DNA from: Umezawaea beigongshangensis
GTDB taxonomy: Bacteria > Actinomycetota > Actinomycetes > Mycobacteriales > Pseudonocardiaceae
Reading direction: 5' to 3'
Assembly (NCBI RefSeq): GCF_016464305.1
Contig: NZ_JAEIOJ010000006.1
Span: 62,001-126,000, forward strand
Length of the DNA: 64,000 nt
The notes beneath the pieces were generated by a model that was not told where the DNA came from, searched no databases, and worked only from the letters and a program-made list of their open reading frames with translations. This document shows, in pieces, positions 56,740-64,000 of this stretch. Position 1 is the first letter of the stretch. Each line of letters begins with the position of its first letter. The translations under genes were made by a program, and so were the position numbers.

Positions 56740-57503
56740 TCGACACCGTCGCCTCGGAGTGGATGAAGCTCCGCACCGTCCGCTCCACGCTCGCCCTGTT
56801 CGCCTCGGTCGTGGTGGCGCTCGCCTCCGGCGCGCTGATCTCGTACCTGATGACCGCCGACCACGACCGCTCCTCGCCCGCCGAGCGCGAGCTGTTCGGC
56901 GCGGCCGACCCGAGCACGGTCGTGATCCCGTACGCGCAGATCTGCGCGGGTGTGGTGGGCGCGCTCTGCATCGCCTCCGAGCACGGCACCGGGATGATCC
57001 GCAGCGTGCTGACGGCGGTGCCGCGGCGCGCGGAGGTCCTGGCGGCCAAGGCCGTCGTCGTCGGCGCGGTGTCGCTGCTGTTCGGGCTGGTGACCGCACT
57101 GGCGTGCGCCGTGTCGACGCTGCTGATCACCGGTGGCAGACCCGCGCCGATCGCGCCGTTCGCCTCGTTCGCCGACGCGCTGCCCGCGGTGTTCGCCGGT
57201 GCGGCGTCGGTGGCCGTGGTCGGCCTCGTCGGACTGGGGCTCGGCGCGCTGGTGCGCTCCTCGGCCGGTGCGCTGATGGGCGTGTCCGTGCTGCTGTTCG
57301 TCCTGCCCGTGGTGGCGAACCTGCTGCCGCACCCGTGGAACGTCCGCGGGGCGGCTCTGACGCTGCCCTACCTCGTGCCGCAGCTGTCCGGTGACGTGGA
57401 GGGCGCGCCGCTGACCCCGCTCGGCGCGGCGGCCGTCGCCGCCGGGTACCTCGTGCTGTTCCTCGGTGCCGGAGGAGCGGCGCTGCTGCGACGTGACGCT
57501 TGA
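56736..57503 (+). CDS. ABC-2 type permease
   Basis: 255 residues with six hydrophobic spans. It begins MIDTVASEWMKLRTVRST, the usual ABC-2 start with E-W-x-K-L-R-T-x-R-S, and has YAQICAGVVGALCIASEHGTGMIR before the third span. It forms the export channel with the preceding ATPase. The nearby two-component system suggests induction by an envelope-active compound, as in BceRS- or CseBC-like resistance modules (inference). Confidence 0.92.
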   Translation: MIDTVASEWMKLRTVRSTLALFASVVVALASGALISYLMTADHDRSSPAERELFGAADPSTVVIPYAQICAGVVGALCIASEHGTGMIRSVLTAVPRRAEVLAAKAVVVGAVSLLFGLVTALACAVSTLLITGGRPAPIAPFASFADALPAVFAGAASVAVVGLVGLGLGALVRSSAGALMGVSVLLFVLPVVANLLPHPWNVRGAALTLPYLVPQLSGDVEGAPLTPLGAAAVAAGYLVLFLGAGGAALLRRDA

Positions 57504-57592
57504 CGGCGGAACGAGCCGGACATTACGGTCGCCGATTAGTAAGGAACCTTGCCTATTTGGTCCGCCGCCGAGCCCTTCGAGAGGAGAACCGG

Positions 57593-58651
57593 ATGGCACG
57601 GCACACGTTCCGCCTGCGCGCGGTGCTCGCCCTGACCGCGTCCCTGGTCCTGCCGGGCACGACGCTCGGCGTCGCGCACGCGGCGCCCGAACCGGTGGTC
57701 GCCGCCGCCGCGCTGCCGGCCGGGTCACCGGCCGCGGTCAACGGGCAGCTGAGGGTCTGCGGCACCAAGCTGTGCAACAGCGCGGGCAAGCAGATCCAGC
57801 TGCGCGGCATGAGCACGCACGGCACCCAGTGGTACTCCCGGTGCGTGACCGACGCGTCGCTCGACGCGCTCGCGACCGACTGGCGGGCCGACGTCCTGCG
57901 CATCTCGACCTACGTGCAGGAGGGCGGCTACGAGACGAATCCGCGCAAGTTCACCGACCTGGTGCACCGCTACGTCGAGGAGGCCACCGAGCGCGGGATG
58001 TACGCGCTGGTCGACTGGCACCAGCTCTCACCGGGGGACCCCAACCACAACACCGCCCTCGCGAAGACGTTCTTCACCGAGATCGCGCAGCGGCACCGCG
58101 ACAAGACCAACATCGTCTACGACATCGCCAACGAGCCCAACGAGGTGTCCTGGTCGGCGGTGAAGAGCTACGCCGAGCAGCTCGTCCCGGTGATCCGGGC
58201 GCAGGACCCCGACGGCGTGGTCCTGGTCGGCACCCACGGCTGGGCCTCCTTCGGCGTCTCCGACGGCGGCAGCGAGCAGGACGTGATCCGCGACCCGATC
58301 AGGGCGTCCAACATCATGTACACGTTCCACTTCTACGCGGCCTCGCACCGCGAGGAGTACCTGTCGGCGCTCTCGCGGGCGGCCGACGCCCTGCCGGTGT
58401 TCGTCACCGAGTTCGGCACCCAGGACTACACCGGTGACGGCGGCGACGACTTCGCGATGGCGCAGCGCTACCTGGACCTGATGAGGTCGAAGAAGATCAG
58501 CTGGGTGAACTGGAACTTCTCCGACGACTTCCGCTCCGGCGCGGTCTTCAAGGAGGGGACCTGCTCCGGCTCGTCGTTCAGCGGCACCGGCGTGCTCAAG
58601 CCCGCCGGTGTGTGGGTGCGCGAGCGCATCCGCAGCGCCGACGACTTCTGA
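57593..58651 (+). CDS. Secreted GH5 cellulase (endoglucanase)
   Basis: 352 residues from ATG 57593 (GAGAGGAG ahead). Signal peptide to about residue 34 (GVAHA-AP). GH5 motifs: GMSTHGTQWY, YALVDWHQLSPGD, IVYDIANEPNE with acid/base E181, YTFHFYAASH, and FVTEFGTQD with nucleophile E273. No carbohydrate-binding module remains. It should cleave beta-1,4-glucan outside the cell. An imperfect dyad TAGTAAGG-AA-CCTTGCCTA lies at 57538-57556 upstream and may be regulatory. Confidence 0.95.
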   Translation: MARHTFRLRAVLALTASLVLPGTTLGVAHAAPEPVVAAAALPAGSPAAVNGQLRVCGTKLCNSAGKQIQLRGMSTHGTQWYSRCVTDASLDALATDWRADVLRISTYVQEGGYETNPRKFTDLVHRYVEEATERGMYALVDWHQLSPGDPNHNTALAKTFFTEIAQRHRDKTNIVYDIANEPNEVSWSAVKSYAEQLVPVIRAQDPDGVVLVGTHGWASFGVSDGGSEQDVIRDPIRASNIMYTFHFYAASHREEYLSALSRAADALPVFVTEFGTQDYTGDGGDDFAMAQRYLDLMRSKKISWVNWNFSDDFRSGAVFKEGTCSGSSFSGTGVLKPAGVWVRERIRSADDF

Positions 58652-58660
58652 CCCGCGCGC

Positions 58661-58693
58661 GGAGGTGGTGGTGGCGCCGTCGCCGCCACCTCC
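58661..58693 (+). terminator. Hairpin after the cellulase gene
   Basis: GGAGGTGG and CCACCTCC arms, extendable with interruptions, lie just after the stop and before the aldo/keto reductase. Confidence 0.6.
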
Positions 58694-58708
58694 GCCTACG
58701 GTGGGGGC

Positions 58709-59620
58709 GTGTCCCGCTTCGCGCTCGGTCTCGCCTCCCTCGGCCGCCCCGCCTACATCAACCTCGGCCGCGAGCACGCGCTGCCGTCCACCCGCGACGT
58801 CGAGTCCATGCGCGCGGCGTGCTGGGCCGTCCTCGACACCGCGCACGCGGCCGGGGTGCGGCACGTGGACGCCGCCCGCTCCTACGGCCTGTCCGAGGAG
58901 TTCCTCGGCGGCTGGCTCGCCGATCGCGGCCACGACGACGTGGTCGTCTCCAGCAAGTGGGGCTACGCCTACGTCGCGGACTGGCGTCCGGACGCGCCGG
59001 TGCACGAGGTCAAGGAGCACTCGCTGGCCCGCTTCACCGCCCAGTGGCGCGAGACCCGCGCGCTGCTCGGCGACGCGGTCGCGCTCTACCAGGTCCACTC
59101 GCTCACCCCCGACAGCCCGCTGTTCACCGACCGCCCGCTGCTGGAGGCGCTGGCGGCGACCGGCGTGCCGCTCGGGTTCTCCACCTCGGGGCCCCGGCAG
59201 GCCGACGCCGTGCGCCGCGCGCTGGAGATCGAGGTCGGCGGACGCAGGCTGTTCGACGCCGTGCAGTCCACCTGGAACCTGCTGGAGCCCTCGGCCGGTC
59301 CCGCCCTCGCCGAGGCGCACGCGGCCGGGGTGCGCGTGCTCGTCAAGGAGGGCCTGGCCAACGGGCGGCTCGCCGTCGACCCGCCGACCGCCGTCCGCGA
59401 CCTGGCCGCGGAGCACGGCGTCGGCCCGGACGCCGTCGCCCTGGCCGCCGTGCTCGCCCAGCCGTGGGCCGACGTCGTGCTGTCCGGCGCGGCCAGCCCG
59501 GAGCAGCTGCTGTCCAATCTGGACGCCGGACGGGTCGACCCGGCCCGGTGCGACCTCCCGGCGCTCGCCGAACCGGCGGCGCGGTACTGGGAGACCCGTG
59601 CGTCGCTGGCCTGGAACTGA
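58709..59620 (+). CDS. Aldo/keto reductase
   Basis: 303 residues from GTG 58709. The catalytic tetrad is visible: D54 and Y59 in HVDAARSYG, K83 in VSSKWGY, and His in YQVHSL. The TIM-barrel NADPH-dependent fold is complete, ending with LAQPWADVVLSGAASPEQL. It reduces carbonyl compounds; the substrate is unknown. It resembles L-galactose-dehydrogenase-like AKRs. Single gene. Confidence 0.92.
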   Translation: MSRFALGLASLGRPAYINLGREHALPSTRDVESMRAACWAVLDTAHAAGVRHVDAARSYGLSEEFLGGWLADRGHDDVVVSSKWGYAYVADWRPDAPVHEVKEHSLARFTAQWRETRALLGDAVALYQVHSLTPDSPLFTDRPLLEALAATGVPLGFSTSGPRQADAVRRALEIEVGGRRLFDAVQSTWNLLEPSAGPALAEAHAAGVRVLVKEGLANGRLAVDPPTAVRDLAAEHGVGPDAVALAAVLAQPWADVVLSGAASPEQLLSNLDAGRVDPARCDLPALAEPAARYWETRASLAWN

Positions 59621-59659
59621 TCGGCTAGATTCGCGGCGAATCCGATCCGAGGGGGAGTC

Positions 59660-60325
59660 GTGCGTTCCGTGCACGTGGCTGTCGTGATCGCAGCGGTGGG
59701 TGCCGTCGTGGCCGGGTGCGGCCTGGACACCCGTCCGCTCGACGAGCGGTTCGAGGACGCGCCACCGACGACCACGACGTCCGTCGCCACGACGACGTCC
59801 TCCCCGAGCGCCGCCCCGCGCAGCGCCACCGCCAGCGCGACGCGCTCCTCCGCCCCGCCGACCGTCACCGACGCCACGACGGCCGCGCTGGCGCTGCCCG
59901 CCGCGACGCTCGGCGCGGACGGCCTCTCGGTGGGCGGGAACGCCGGTCCGATCACCGCGCCGGTCGGCCCGGTCTGCGGGCAGACGACGCTCCCGCCCTC
60001 GCCCTCCGGGCGCGAGATCACCACGACCAGTCAGAGCGGGTTGAGCAGGCTCGTGCAGCAGGTCCTCGCCGACGACGGCGTGGTGGACAGGCTCCGGGAG
60101 ACGTCCTGCCCGGTCACCGGCTTCCCCGAGGCGCCAGCGGCGTCCGGAGCGGACTCGCGGTGGGCGTGGTGCGAGGACCTCGGCGGCGACCGCGAGGCGT
60201 GCGGCGTCGTGCTGGCCGCCGACGGCACCGCCGTGGTGCTGCGCCTGGACACGACGTCCGACCGCGCGCGGGAGGTCACCGCGCGGCTGGCCACCGCCGC
60301 CGCGCAGCGCCTCGCGAATGCCTAG
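59660..60325 (+). CDS. Lipoprotein with Ser/Thr/Pro-rich linker
   Basis: 221 residues from GTG 59660. A lipobox VVAGC with acylated C20 follows a short hydrophobic helix. Residues 35-75 are Thr/Ser/Ala/Pro-rich (PPTTTTSVATTTSSPSAAP), a wall-spanning linker. The rest has three Cys (CGQTTLP; TSCPVTG; RWAWCEDLGG..ACGV) and no recognisable domain. Function is unknown. Its last eight bases overlap the start of the APH-type gene, so the two are coupled. Confidence 0.8.
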   Translation: MRSVHVAVVIAAVGAVVAGCGLDTRPLDERFEDAPPTTTTSVATTTSSPSAAPRSATASATRSSAPPTVTDATTAALALPAATLGADGLSVGGNAGPITAPVGPVCGQTTLPPSPSGREITTTSQSGLSRLVQQVLADDGVVDRLRETSCPVTGFPEAPAASGADSRWAWCEDLGGDREACGVVLAADGTAVVLRLDTTSDRAREVTARLATAAAQRLANA

Positions 60326-61115
60326 GTCACCGGTGTTGCCCGGCGCCGGTGACGACTGGACGCCCGTCACCGCGGGCGAGTCGGGGGCGACCGTCCTCCG
60401 CAGCGCGGACGGCGCCCGCTACGCCAAGTGCGTGCCCGCGCGGGACGCGGCCGACCTGGCGGGCGAGCGCGACCGGATCGCCTGGCTGAGCGGTCGCGGA
60501 GTGCCGGGCCCGCGGGTGCTCGACTGGCGCTCCGGTGACGCGGGCGCCTGCCTGATGACCAGCGCCGTGCCCGGTGTGCCCGCGGATCAGCTGTCGGCGC
60601 GGGACCTGCGGGCCTCCTGGGGCCGCATCGCGGACGCGGTCCGCCTCCTGCACGAGCTGCCCGCGTCGGAGTGCCCGTTCCGCCGGGGTGTGGACGCCGT
60701 GGTCGCGGCGGCCCGCGACGTCGTGGCCCGCGACGCCGTCGACCCGGACTTCCTCCCCGTGGAGCAGCAGGGCACGCCCGCGGCCGAGCTGCTGGACCGG
60801 CTGCTCCCGCAGGTTCCGCTGCGACGGGAGCAGGAACTCGCCGACACGGTCGTCTGCCACGGGGACCTGTGCCTGCCCAACGTCGTCCTGGACCCGGAGA
60901 CCTCGGAGGTGTCGGGGTTCGTCGACCTGGGCCGCCTCGGGCTGGCCGACCGCCACGCCGACCTGGCGCTGCTGCTCGCCAACGCGCGCGAGACGTGGTC
61001 GGACGAGGATCGGGCGCGGGAGGCGGACGCGGCGTTCGCCGAGGGGTACGGCACCGCCCTCGACCCCGACCGCCTGCGCTTCTACCTCCACCTCGATCCG
61101 CTCACCTGGGGCTGA
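60318..61115 (+). CDS. APH(3'')-type aminoglycoside phosphotransferase
   Basis: 265 residues. Kinase motifs: catalytic loop H181-G-D183-L-C-L-P-N188 and metal-binding D203 in FVDLGRLG. The C-terminal run ADLALLLANARETW...RFYLHLDPLTWG is the pattern of the streptomycin 3''-phosphotransferase family (StrA/AphE relatives). A self-protection or housekeeping kinase role is possible; resistance activity is inferred from family only. The start overlaps the lipoprotein gene by eight bases, an unusual partner. No aminoglycoside biosynthesis genes are in the window. Confidence 0.88.
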   Translation: MPRSPVLPGAGDDWTPVTAGESGATVLRSADGARYAKCVPARDAADLAGERDRIAWLSGRGVPGPRVLDWRSGDAGACLMTSAVPGVPADQLSARDLRASWGRIADAVRLLHELPASECPFRRGVDAVVAAARDVVARDAVDPDFLPVEQQGTPAAELLDRLLPQVPLRREQELADTVVCHGDLCLPNVVLDPETSEVSGFVDLGRLGLADRHADLALLLANARETWSDEDRAREADAAFAEGYGTALDPDRLRFYLHLDPLTWG

Positions 61116-61125
61116 GCACGGCGGC

Positions 61126-61157
61126 GCGGCGCGGCGGCTCGCGCGCCGCCGCGCCGC
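61126..61157. terminator. Bidirectional hairpin between the APH-type and xylanase genes
   Basis: A 13-bp perfect stem with a 6-base loop separates the convergent stops. Confidence 0.8.
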
Positions 61158-61171
61158 GGACGTGCCCCCGG

Positions 61172-61870
61172 TCAGCTCACCGTGATGTTGGAGTTGCCGC
61201 TGCTCCGGTAGCCCTCGGTCGCGAGGATCATGTAGTAGTTGAAGCTGCCCAGCCTCATCCCGGCGCGGGACCACGCGTCGAAGTGGTTGCCGGTGGTGAT
61301 GCTCCCCCCGGTCCTCTTCGACTGCCGGACGCTCCAGAACTGGTCGAACGTCTTGTTGGGACCTTCGATGGACGGGGCGTTGTAGCGCTTCGTCTGGTAG
61401 ATGTCGTACGTGCCGCCGTCGCTGGTGACCGTGCCCCTGTGCGTGCCGGTGGGCCGGTAGTCGCCCCAGTTGTCGACGATGTAGTACTCGACGAGCGGGT
61501 TCGCCGTCCAGCCGTAGAGGGTCAGGTAGCCGTTGCCGGACGGGTTGAAGCTGCCCGAGTAGTTCACGGTCCGGCGGCTGCCGTTGCTCCAGCCCTTGCC
61601 GCACACGAAGTTCCCGGTGTTGCTCCACGAGGTGCGGTAGTTGCCGCCGTTGCTCATGGTCATGGAGACCGAGCCGCCGCCGTCGGTCCAGAACGAGTAG
61701 AAGTAGCCGTTGTGGTTGCCGGTCTGGTTCGTGGTGATGGTCGTGTCGGCGCTGGCGGTGCCGGGCAGGGCCACCGCGGCGAGCAGCGCCGCGACGCACG
61801 CGCGGCTGACGAGTCTGCCGAACCCGCCTCTGCGGTTCCGCGGCCGGGCGGTGGCGTCGTCGATGATCAT
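61172..61870 (-). CDS. Secreted GH11 endo-beta-1,4-xylanase
   Basis: 232 residues from ATG 61870 with a GAGGAGGAAG RBS. Signal peptide of about 42 residues with an Arg-rich start ([16 protein letters not shown]), possibly Tat-like. The jelly-roll catalytic domain shows [34 protein letters not shown] with nucleophile E128, and [11 protein letters not shown] with acid/base E219. No carbohydrate-binding module. It hydrolyses xylan outside the cell and complements the GH5 cellulase, PL1 lyase and GH19-like enzymes in this window. Confidence 0.97.
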   Translation of the reverse strand: MIIDDATARPRNRRGGFGRLVSRACVAALLAAVALPGTASADTTITTNQTGNHNGYFYSFWTDGGGSVSMTMSNGGNYRTSWSNTGNFVCGKGWSNGSRRTVNYSGSFNPSGNGYLTLYGWTANPLVEYYIVDNWGDYRPTGTHRGTVTSDGGTYDIYQTKRYNAPSIEGPNKTFDQFWSVRQSKRTGGSITTGNHFDAWSRAGMRLGSFNYYMILATEGYRSSGNSNITVS

Positions 61871-62176
61871 GCTTCCTCCTCGTCGACTCTGGCGGGAGGC
61901 CGGGCAGCGTGGTGCGGCCCGACGGGCCTGGCGGTGGCCGATCAACGGTGGCGGCGAGGTCCGTCGACGCAGACAGTGTTGAACCGGCTGCGCAGCGCTG
62001 TCAATGGTTTCCGCAAGTATCGCGAAACTGTTCGTCTCAGTGGGAGGAGGGTTTCTGCTGATCAGACACCGAGAATGGGCGACACGGCGTCATCGCGAGG
62101 TGCAGGGATGGGCTCGGTTGCTCAGGTGGAATCACTTCGATTTTCGGATTGATTTCCGATCGTGCTGGTCCGGTGG
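61871..62176. other. Xylanase promoter region
   Basis: No gene is supported. Positions 61990-62060 are relatively AT-rich and hold CGAA-ACTG-TTCG (62023-62034) and a GTTTC...GAAAC pair around it, candidate sites for a LacI-type repressor of xylan genes. The rest, toward the Nudix 3' end, shows nothing recognisable. Confidence 0.45.
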
Positions 62177-62701
62177 TCAGACCTCACCCGCGTCACGGCG
62201 GCGGAACCACTCGGCCGTGAACGCCCGGCCGTCCGGCACCATCGGCCACGCCGGGTCGGCGACCCGCGCCCGCAGCTCGTCCAGGTCCGTCCACCAGCCC
62301 TCGGCGACCTCCTCGGGCTGCAACGACAGGGGGCCGTCGGTGCGCACCTCGAACAGGCTCGCGTGGTAGCGCACGGGCGGGTCGACGAACCGGGTCCGGA
62401 ACAGCGGCACCAGCCGCGCCCCGCGCACGCCCAGCTCCTCGGCCACCTCGCGCTCGGCGCACCGCTGCGGCGTCTCCCCGGCGGCGACGACGCCACCGGC
62501 CAGGCAGTCGTGCAGCCCCGGGTAGACGTCCTTCGTGCCGGTGCGCCGGTGCACGAACACCCGCGTCCCGTCCAGCGAGCGCACCAGCACGCCCGTGGCG
62601 GCGTGCCACAGGCCCTCCGCGCGCATCCGCCAGCGCGGCGCGCTGCCCACCACGGCGCCCTCGGCGTCGTACACGGCCACCAGTTCCTCCGCGGCTGTCA
62701 C
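62177..62701 (-). CDS. Nudix hydrolase (YfcD/IPP-isomerase-like group)
   Basis: 174 residues from GTG 62701. The Nudix box is G-V-V-A-A-G-E-T-P-Q-R-C-A-E-R-E-V-A-E-E then L-G-V, complete. The N-terminal ELVAVYDAEGAVVGSAPRWRMRAEGLWHAATGVLV with a central HRRTGTKDVYPGLHDCLAGG pattern is typical of YfcD-like hydrolases related to isopentenyl-diphosphate isomerase. The physiological substrate is unknown. It is divergent from the FtsX-type permease gene. Confidence 0.92.
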   Translation of the reverse strand: MTAAEELVAVYDAEGAVVGSAPRWRMRAEGLWHAATGVLVRSLDGTRVFVHRRTGTKDVYPGLHDCLAGGVVAAGETPQRCAEREVAEELGVRGARLVPLFRTRFVDPPVRYHASLFEVRTDGPLSLQPEEVAEGWWTDLDELRARVADPAWPMVPDGRAFTAEWFRRRDAGEV

Positions 62702-62823
62702 CCCCGGAGCGTAGGCCGGATCAGCCCCCGGTCGTAGGGGTGATCACCCTCCTCGGCTGATGTCCGAGCACACCCGTCCTCCCTACGGTCGTGGCGATCC
62801 ACACCACGCGGAGGAGATGAGAG

Positions 62824-64000
62824 TTGAGCCCCCTGACGGTGCTGCGCCTCGGCACGGCCGAGTTCCGCGCCCACCCCGGACGTGCCCTGCTGCCCGGAGT
62901 CGCGCTGGTGGTCGGGATCGCCTGTCTCGTCGCCGCGCTCGTGCTGAGCGCGGCGATGGTCTCCGCCACCGGGGCGGGCCGTCCCGTCGCGCCGGAGCCC
63001 GTCACCGCCGTGGTGGAGATCGCCCACTCGGACAGCGCCGCGGCCGAAGCCGAACTGGACGAGACGCTGATCGCGCGGATCGGGGCGGTTCCCGGCGTGC
63101 GGCGGGTCCTGCCCGTGGAGCGGGTCCGCGTCGACCTGCTCCTCGCCGACGGCAGGGCGGGCCCGCGGCGTGCCACGGGTGACGTCGAGCTGGACGAGGA
63201 CGCCCTGCGCCGGGTGCCGATCGCCGAGGGACGCTCCCCGCGGGCCGACGGCGAGATCGCGGTCGACCGCGTCACCGCCCACGAGCACGACCTGCGCCCC
63301 GGCTCGGTGGTCGCCGTCGCCGACGCCGAGGGCCGGCCGCGCGACGTCGTGGTCTCCGGGACCACCAAGCGCGGCGGGATGGTGGACGAGCCCGTGCTCG
63401 TGCTCGGCCCCGACCTGGCCCGCGCGCTCGACCGGGAGCCCGCCCGGACGCAGCTGCACGTGCTCGGCGGCGACCCGGCCGCCGTCCAGGCCGCCGCGGG
63501 CCCGGCCTACGAGGTCCTGCGACCGGACGGCGGGCAGGACCGCGGCAACGACTCCGACGCGCTCTCCGGTCTGCTGCTGACCTTCAGCGTCCTCGCGCTG
63601 GCCACGGCCGTGTTCGTCGCGTCGGCGACGTTCCGGGCCGTGCACCTGCAACGTCAGCGGCGGACCGCGCTGCTGCGCTGCCTCGGCGCGAACCGCGCGC
63701 CCCTCGTCGTCGGCAGCCTCGCCGAATCGCTGGTCACCGGTGTGTCCGCGGGCGCGGTCGGCGCGCTGCTGGGCGCACCCCTCGGCCGGCTCCTCGGGCA
63801 GCTGTTCGACTCCACGGGCGTGTCCGCGATGTTCGGGGCCGTGGAGCTGCGGCCACCGCTCGCCCCCCAGCCGGTGCACGTCGTGCTGGGCGTCGTCGTG
63901 GCCGCCGTCCTCAGCGCCGTCGCCGCGGTCCGTCCCGCACTCGCGGCGTCGAGGGTGTCGCCGCTGGCCGCTCTGCGCTCCTCCGACGGTCTGCCGCCGG
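62824..64000 (+). CDS. FtsX/MacB-type ABC permease, 3' end cut by window edge
   Basis: The frame is open from TTG 62824 to the window end (392 codons). TTG is chosen because GGAGGAG lies seven bases upstream and the frame starts with LSPLTVLRLGTAEFRAHPG. A first span (LLPGVALVVGIACLVAALVLSA) is followed by an extracytoplasmic MacB-like domain of about 215 residues, a second span (LSGLLLTFSVLALATAVFVAS), the R-T-A-L-L-R-C-L-G-A coupling helix and two further spans. The gene probably has a second half with another permease repeat and an ATPase partner beyond the window. Confidence 0.9.
   Translation, partial: MSPLTVLRLGTAEFRAHPGRALLPGVALVVGIACLVAALVLSAAMVSATGAGRPVAPEPVTAVVEIAHSDSAAAEAELDETLIARIGAVPGVRRVLPVERVRVDLLLADGRAGPRRATGDVELDEDALRRVPIAEGRSPRADGEIAVDRVTAHEHDLRPGSVVAVADAEGRPRDVVVSGTTKRGGMVDEPVLVLGPDLARALDREPARTQLHVLGGDPAAVQAAAGPAYEVLRPDGGQDRGNDSDALSGLLLTFSVLALATAVFVASATFRAVHLQRQRRTALLRCLGANRAPLVVGSLAESLVTGVSAGAVGALLGAPLGRLLGQLFDSTGVSAMFGAVELRPPLAPQPVHVVLGVVVAAVLSAVAAVRPALAASRVSPLAALRSSDGLPP

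Overview
The window is about 72-73% G+C with strongly G/C-biased third codon positions. It carries several actinobacterial hallmarks: an ARC/Mpa proteasomal ATPase, an XRE-DUF397 regulator pair, a PAC2 protein, DUF3040 and SARP/AfsR-type regulators, together with a large NRPS and many secreted polysaccharidases. An antibiotic-producing actinomycete of the Pseudonocardiales type (for example Actinosynnema/Saccharothrix/Lentzea relatives) fits best; that placement is inference.

Region 1 (1-14.1 kb) is the 3' part of a four-module NRPS gene followed by an overlapping mbtH-like gene. Hand-read adenylation codes give Ser for module 2 and N5-hydroxyornithine for module 3. Modules 1 and 4 carry a shared, related code. 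The protein ends in a condensation-like domain with no thioesterase. This order matches, from memory, the synthetase logic of erythrochelin-type diketopiperazine hydroxamate siderophores. An epimerase-like domain after module 2 has lost its catalytic His pair. The upstream part of the cluster lies outside the window.

Region 2 (14.3-32.1 kb) is accessory: regulators with nearby targets (XRE-DUF397; TetR/P450 around a perfect palindrome; MerR/oxidoreductase with a 19-bp-spacer promoter; MarR/ABC exporter; ArsR-type/MFS), an SGNH hydrolase, two Nudix-neighbourhood genes with shattered duplicates, RidA, SelO and a pectate lyase. Short repeats mark both 3' ends around selO.

Region 3 (32.2-53.5 kb) is conserved actinobacterial backbone: PAC2, metH, HAD phosphatase, FhuF-like reductase, hisE-hisG, thioesterase, RecB-like nuclease, site-2 protease, trmI and arc. 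The order resembles the Rv2125-Rv2115c neighbourhood of M. tuberculosis. It is interrupted at 44.0-49.5 kb by an insertion with a truncated NlpC/P60 protein, a repeat-bearing GH19-like protein, a decayed paralogue of it, and a 1013-residue SARP regulator.

Region 4 (53.5-64 kb) is again accessory: a two-component system divergent from an ABC exporter, a GH5 cellulase, an aldo/keto reductase, a lipoprotein overlapping an APH(3'')-type kinase, a GH11 xylanase, a Nudix hydrolase and the start of an FtsX-type permease. The dop-pup-prcBA genes that usually follow arc are not within the remaining 10.5 kb. Many convergent gene pairs are separated by long perfect hairpins. No rRNA, tRNA, CRISPR array or insertion-sequence transposase was seen.
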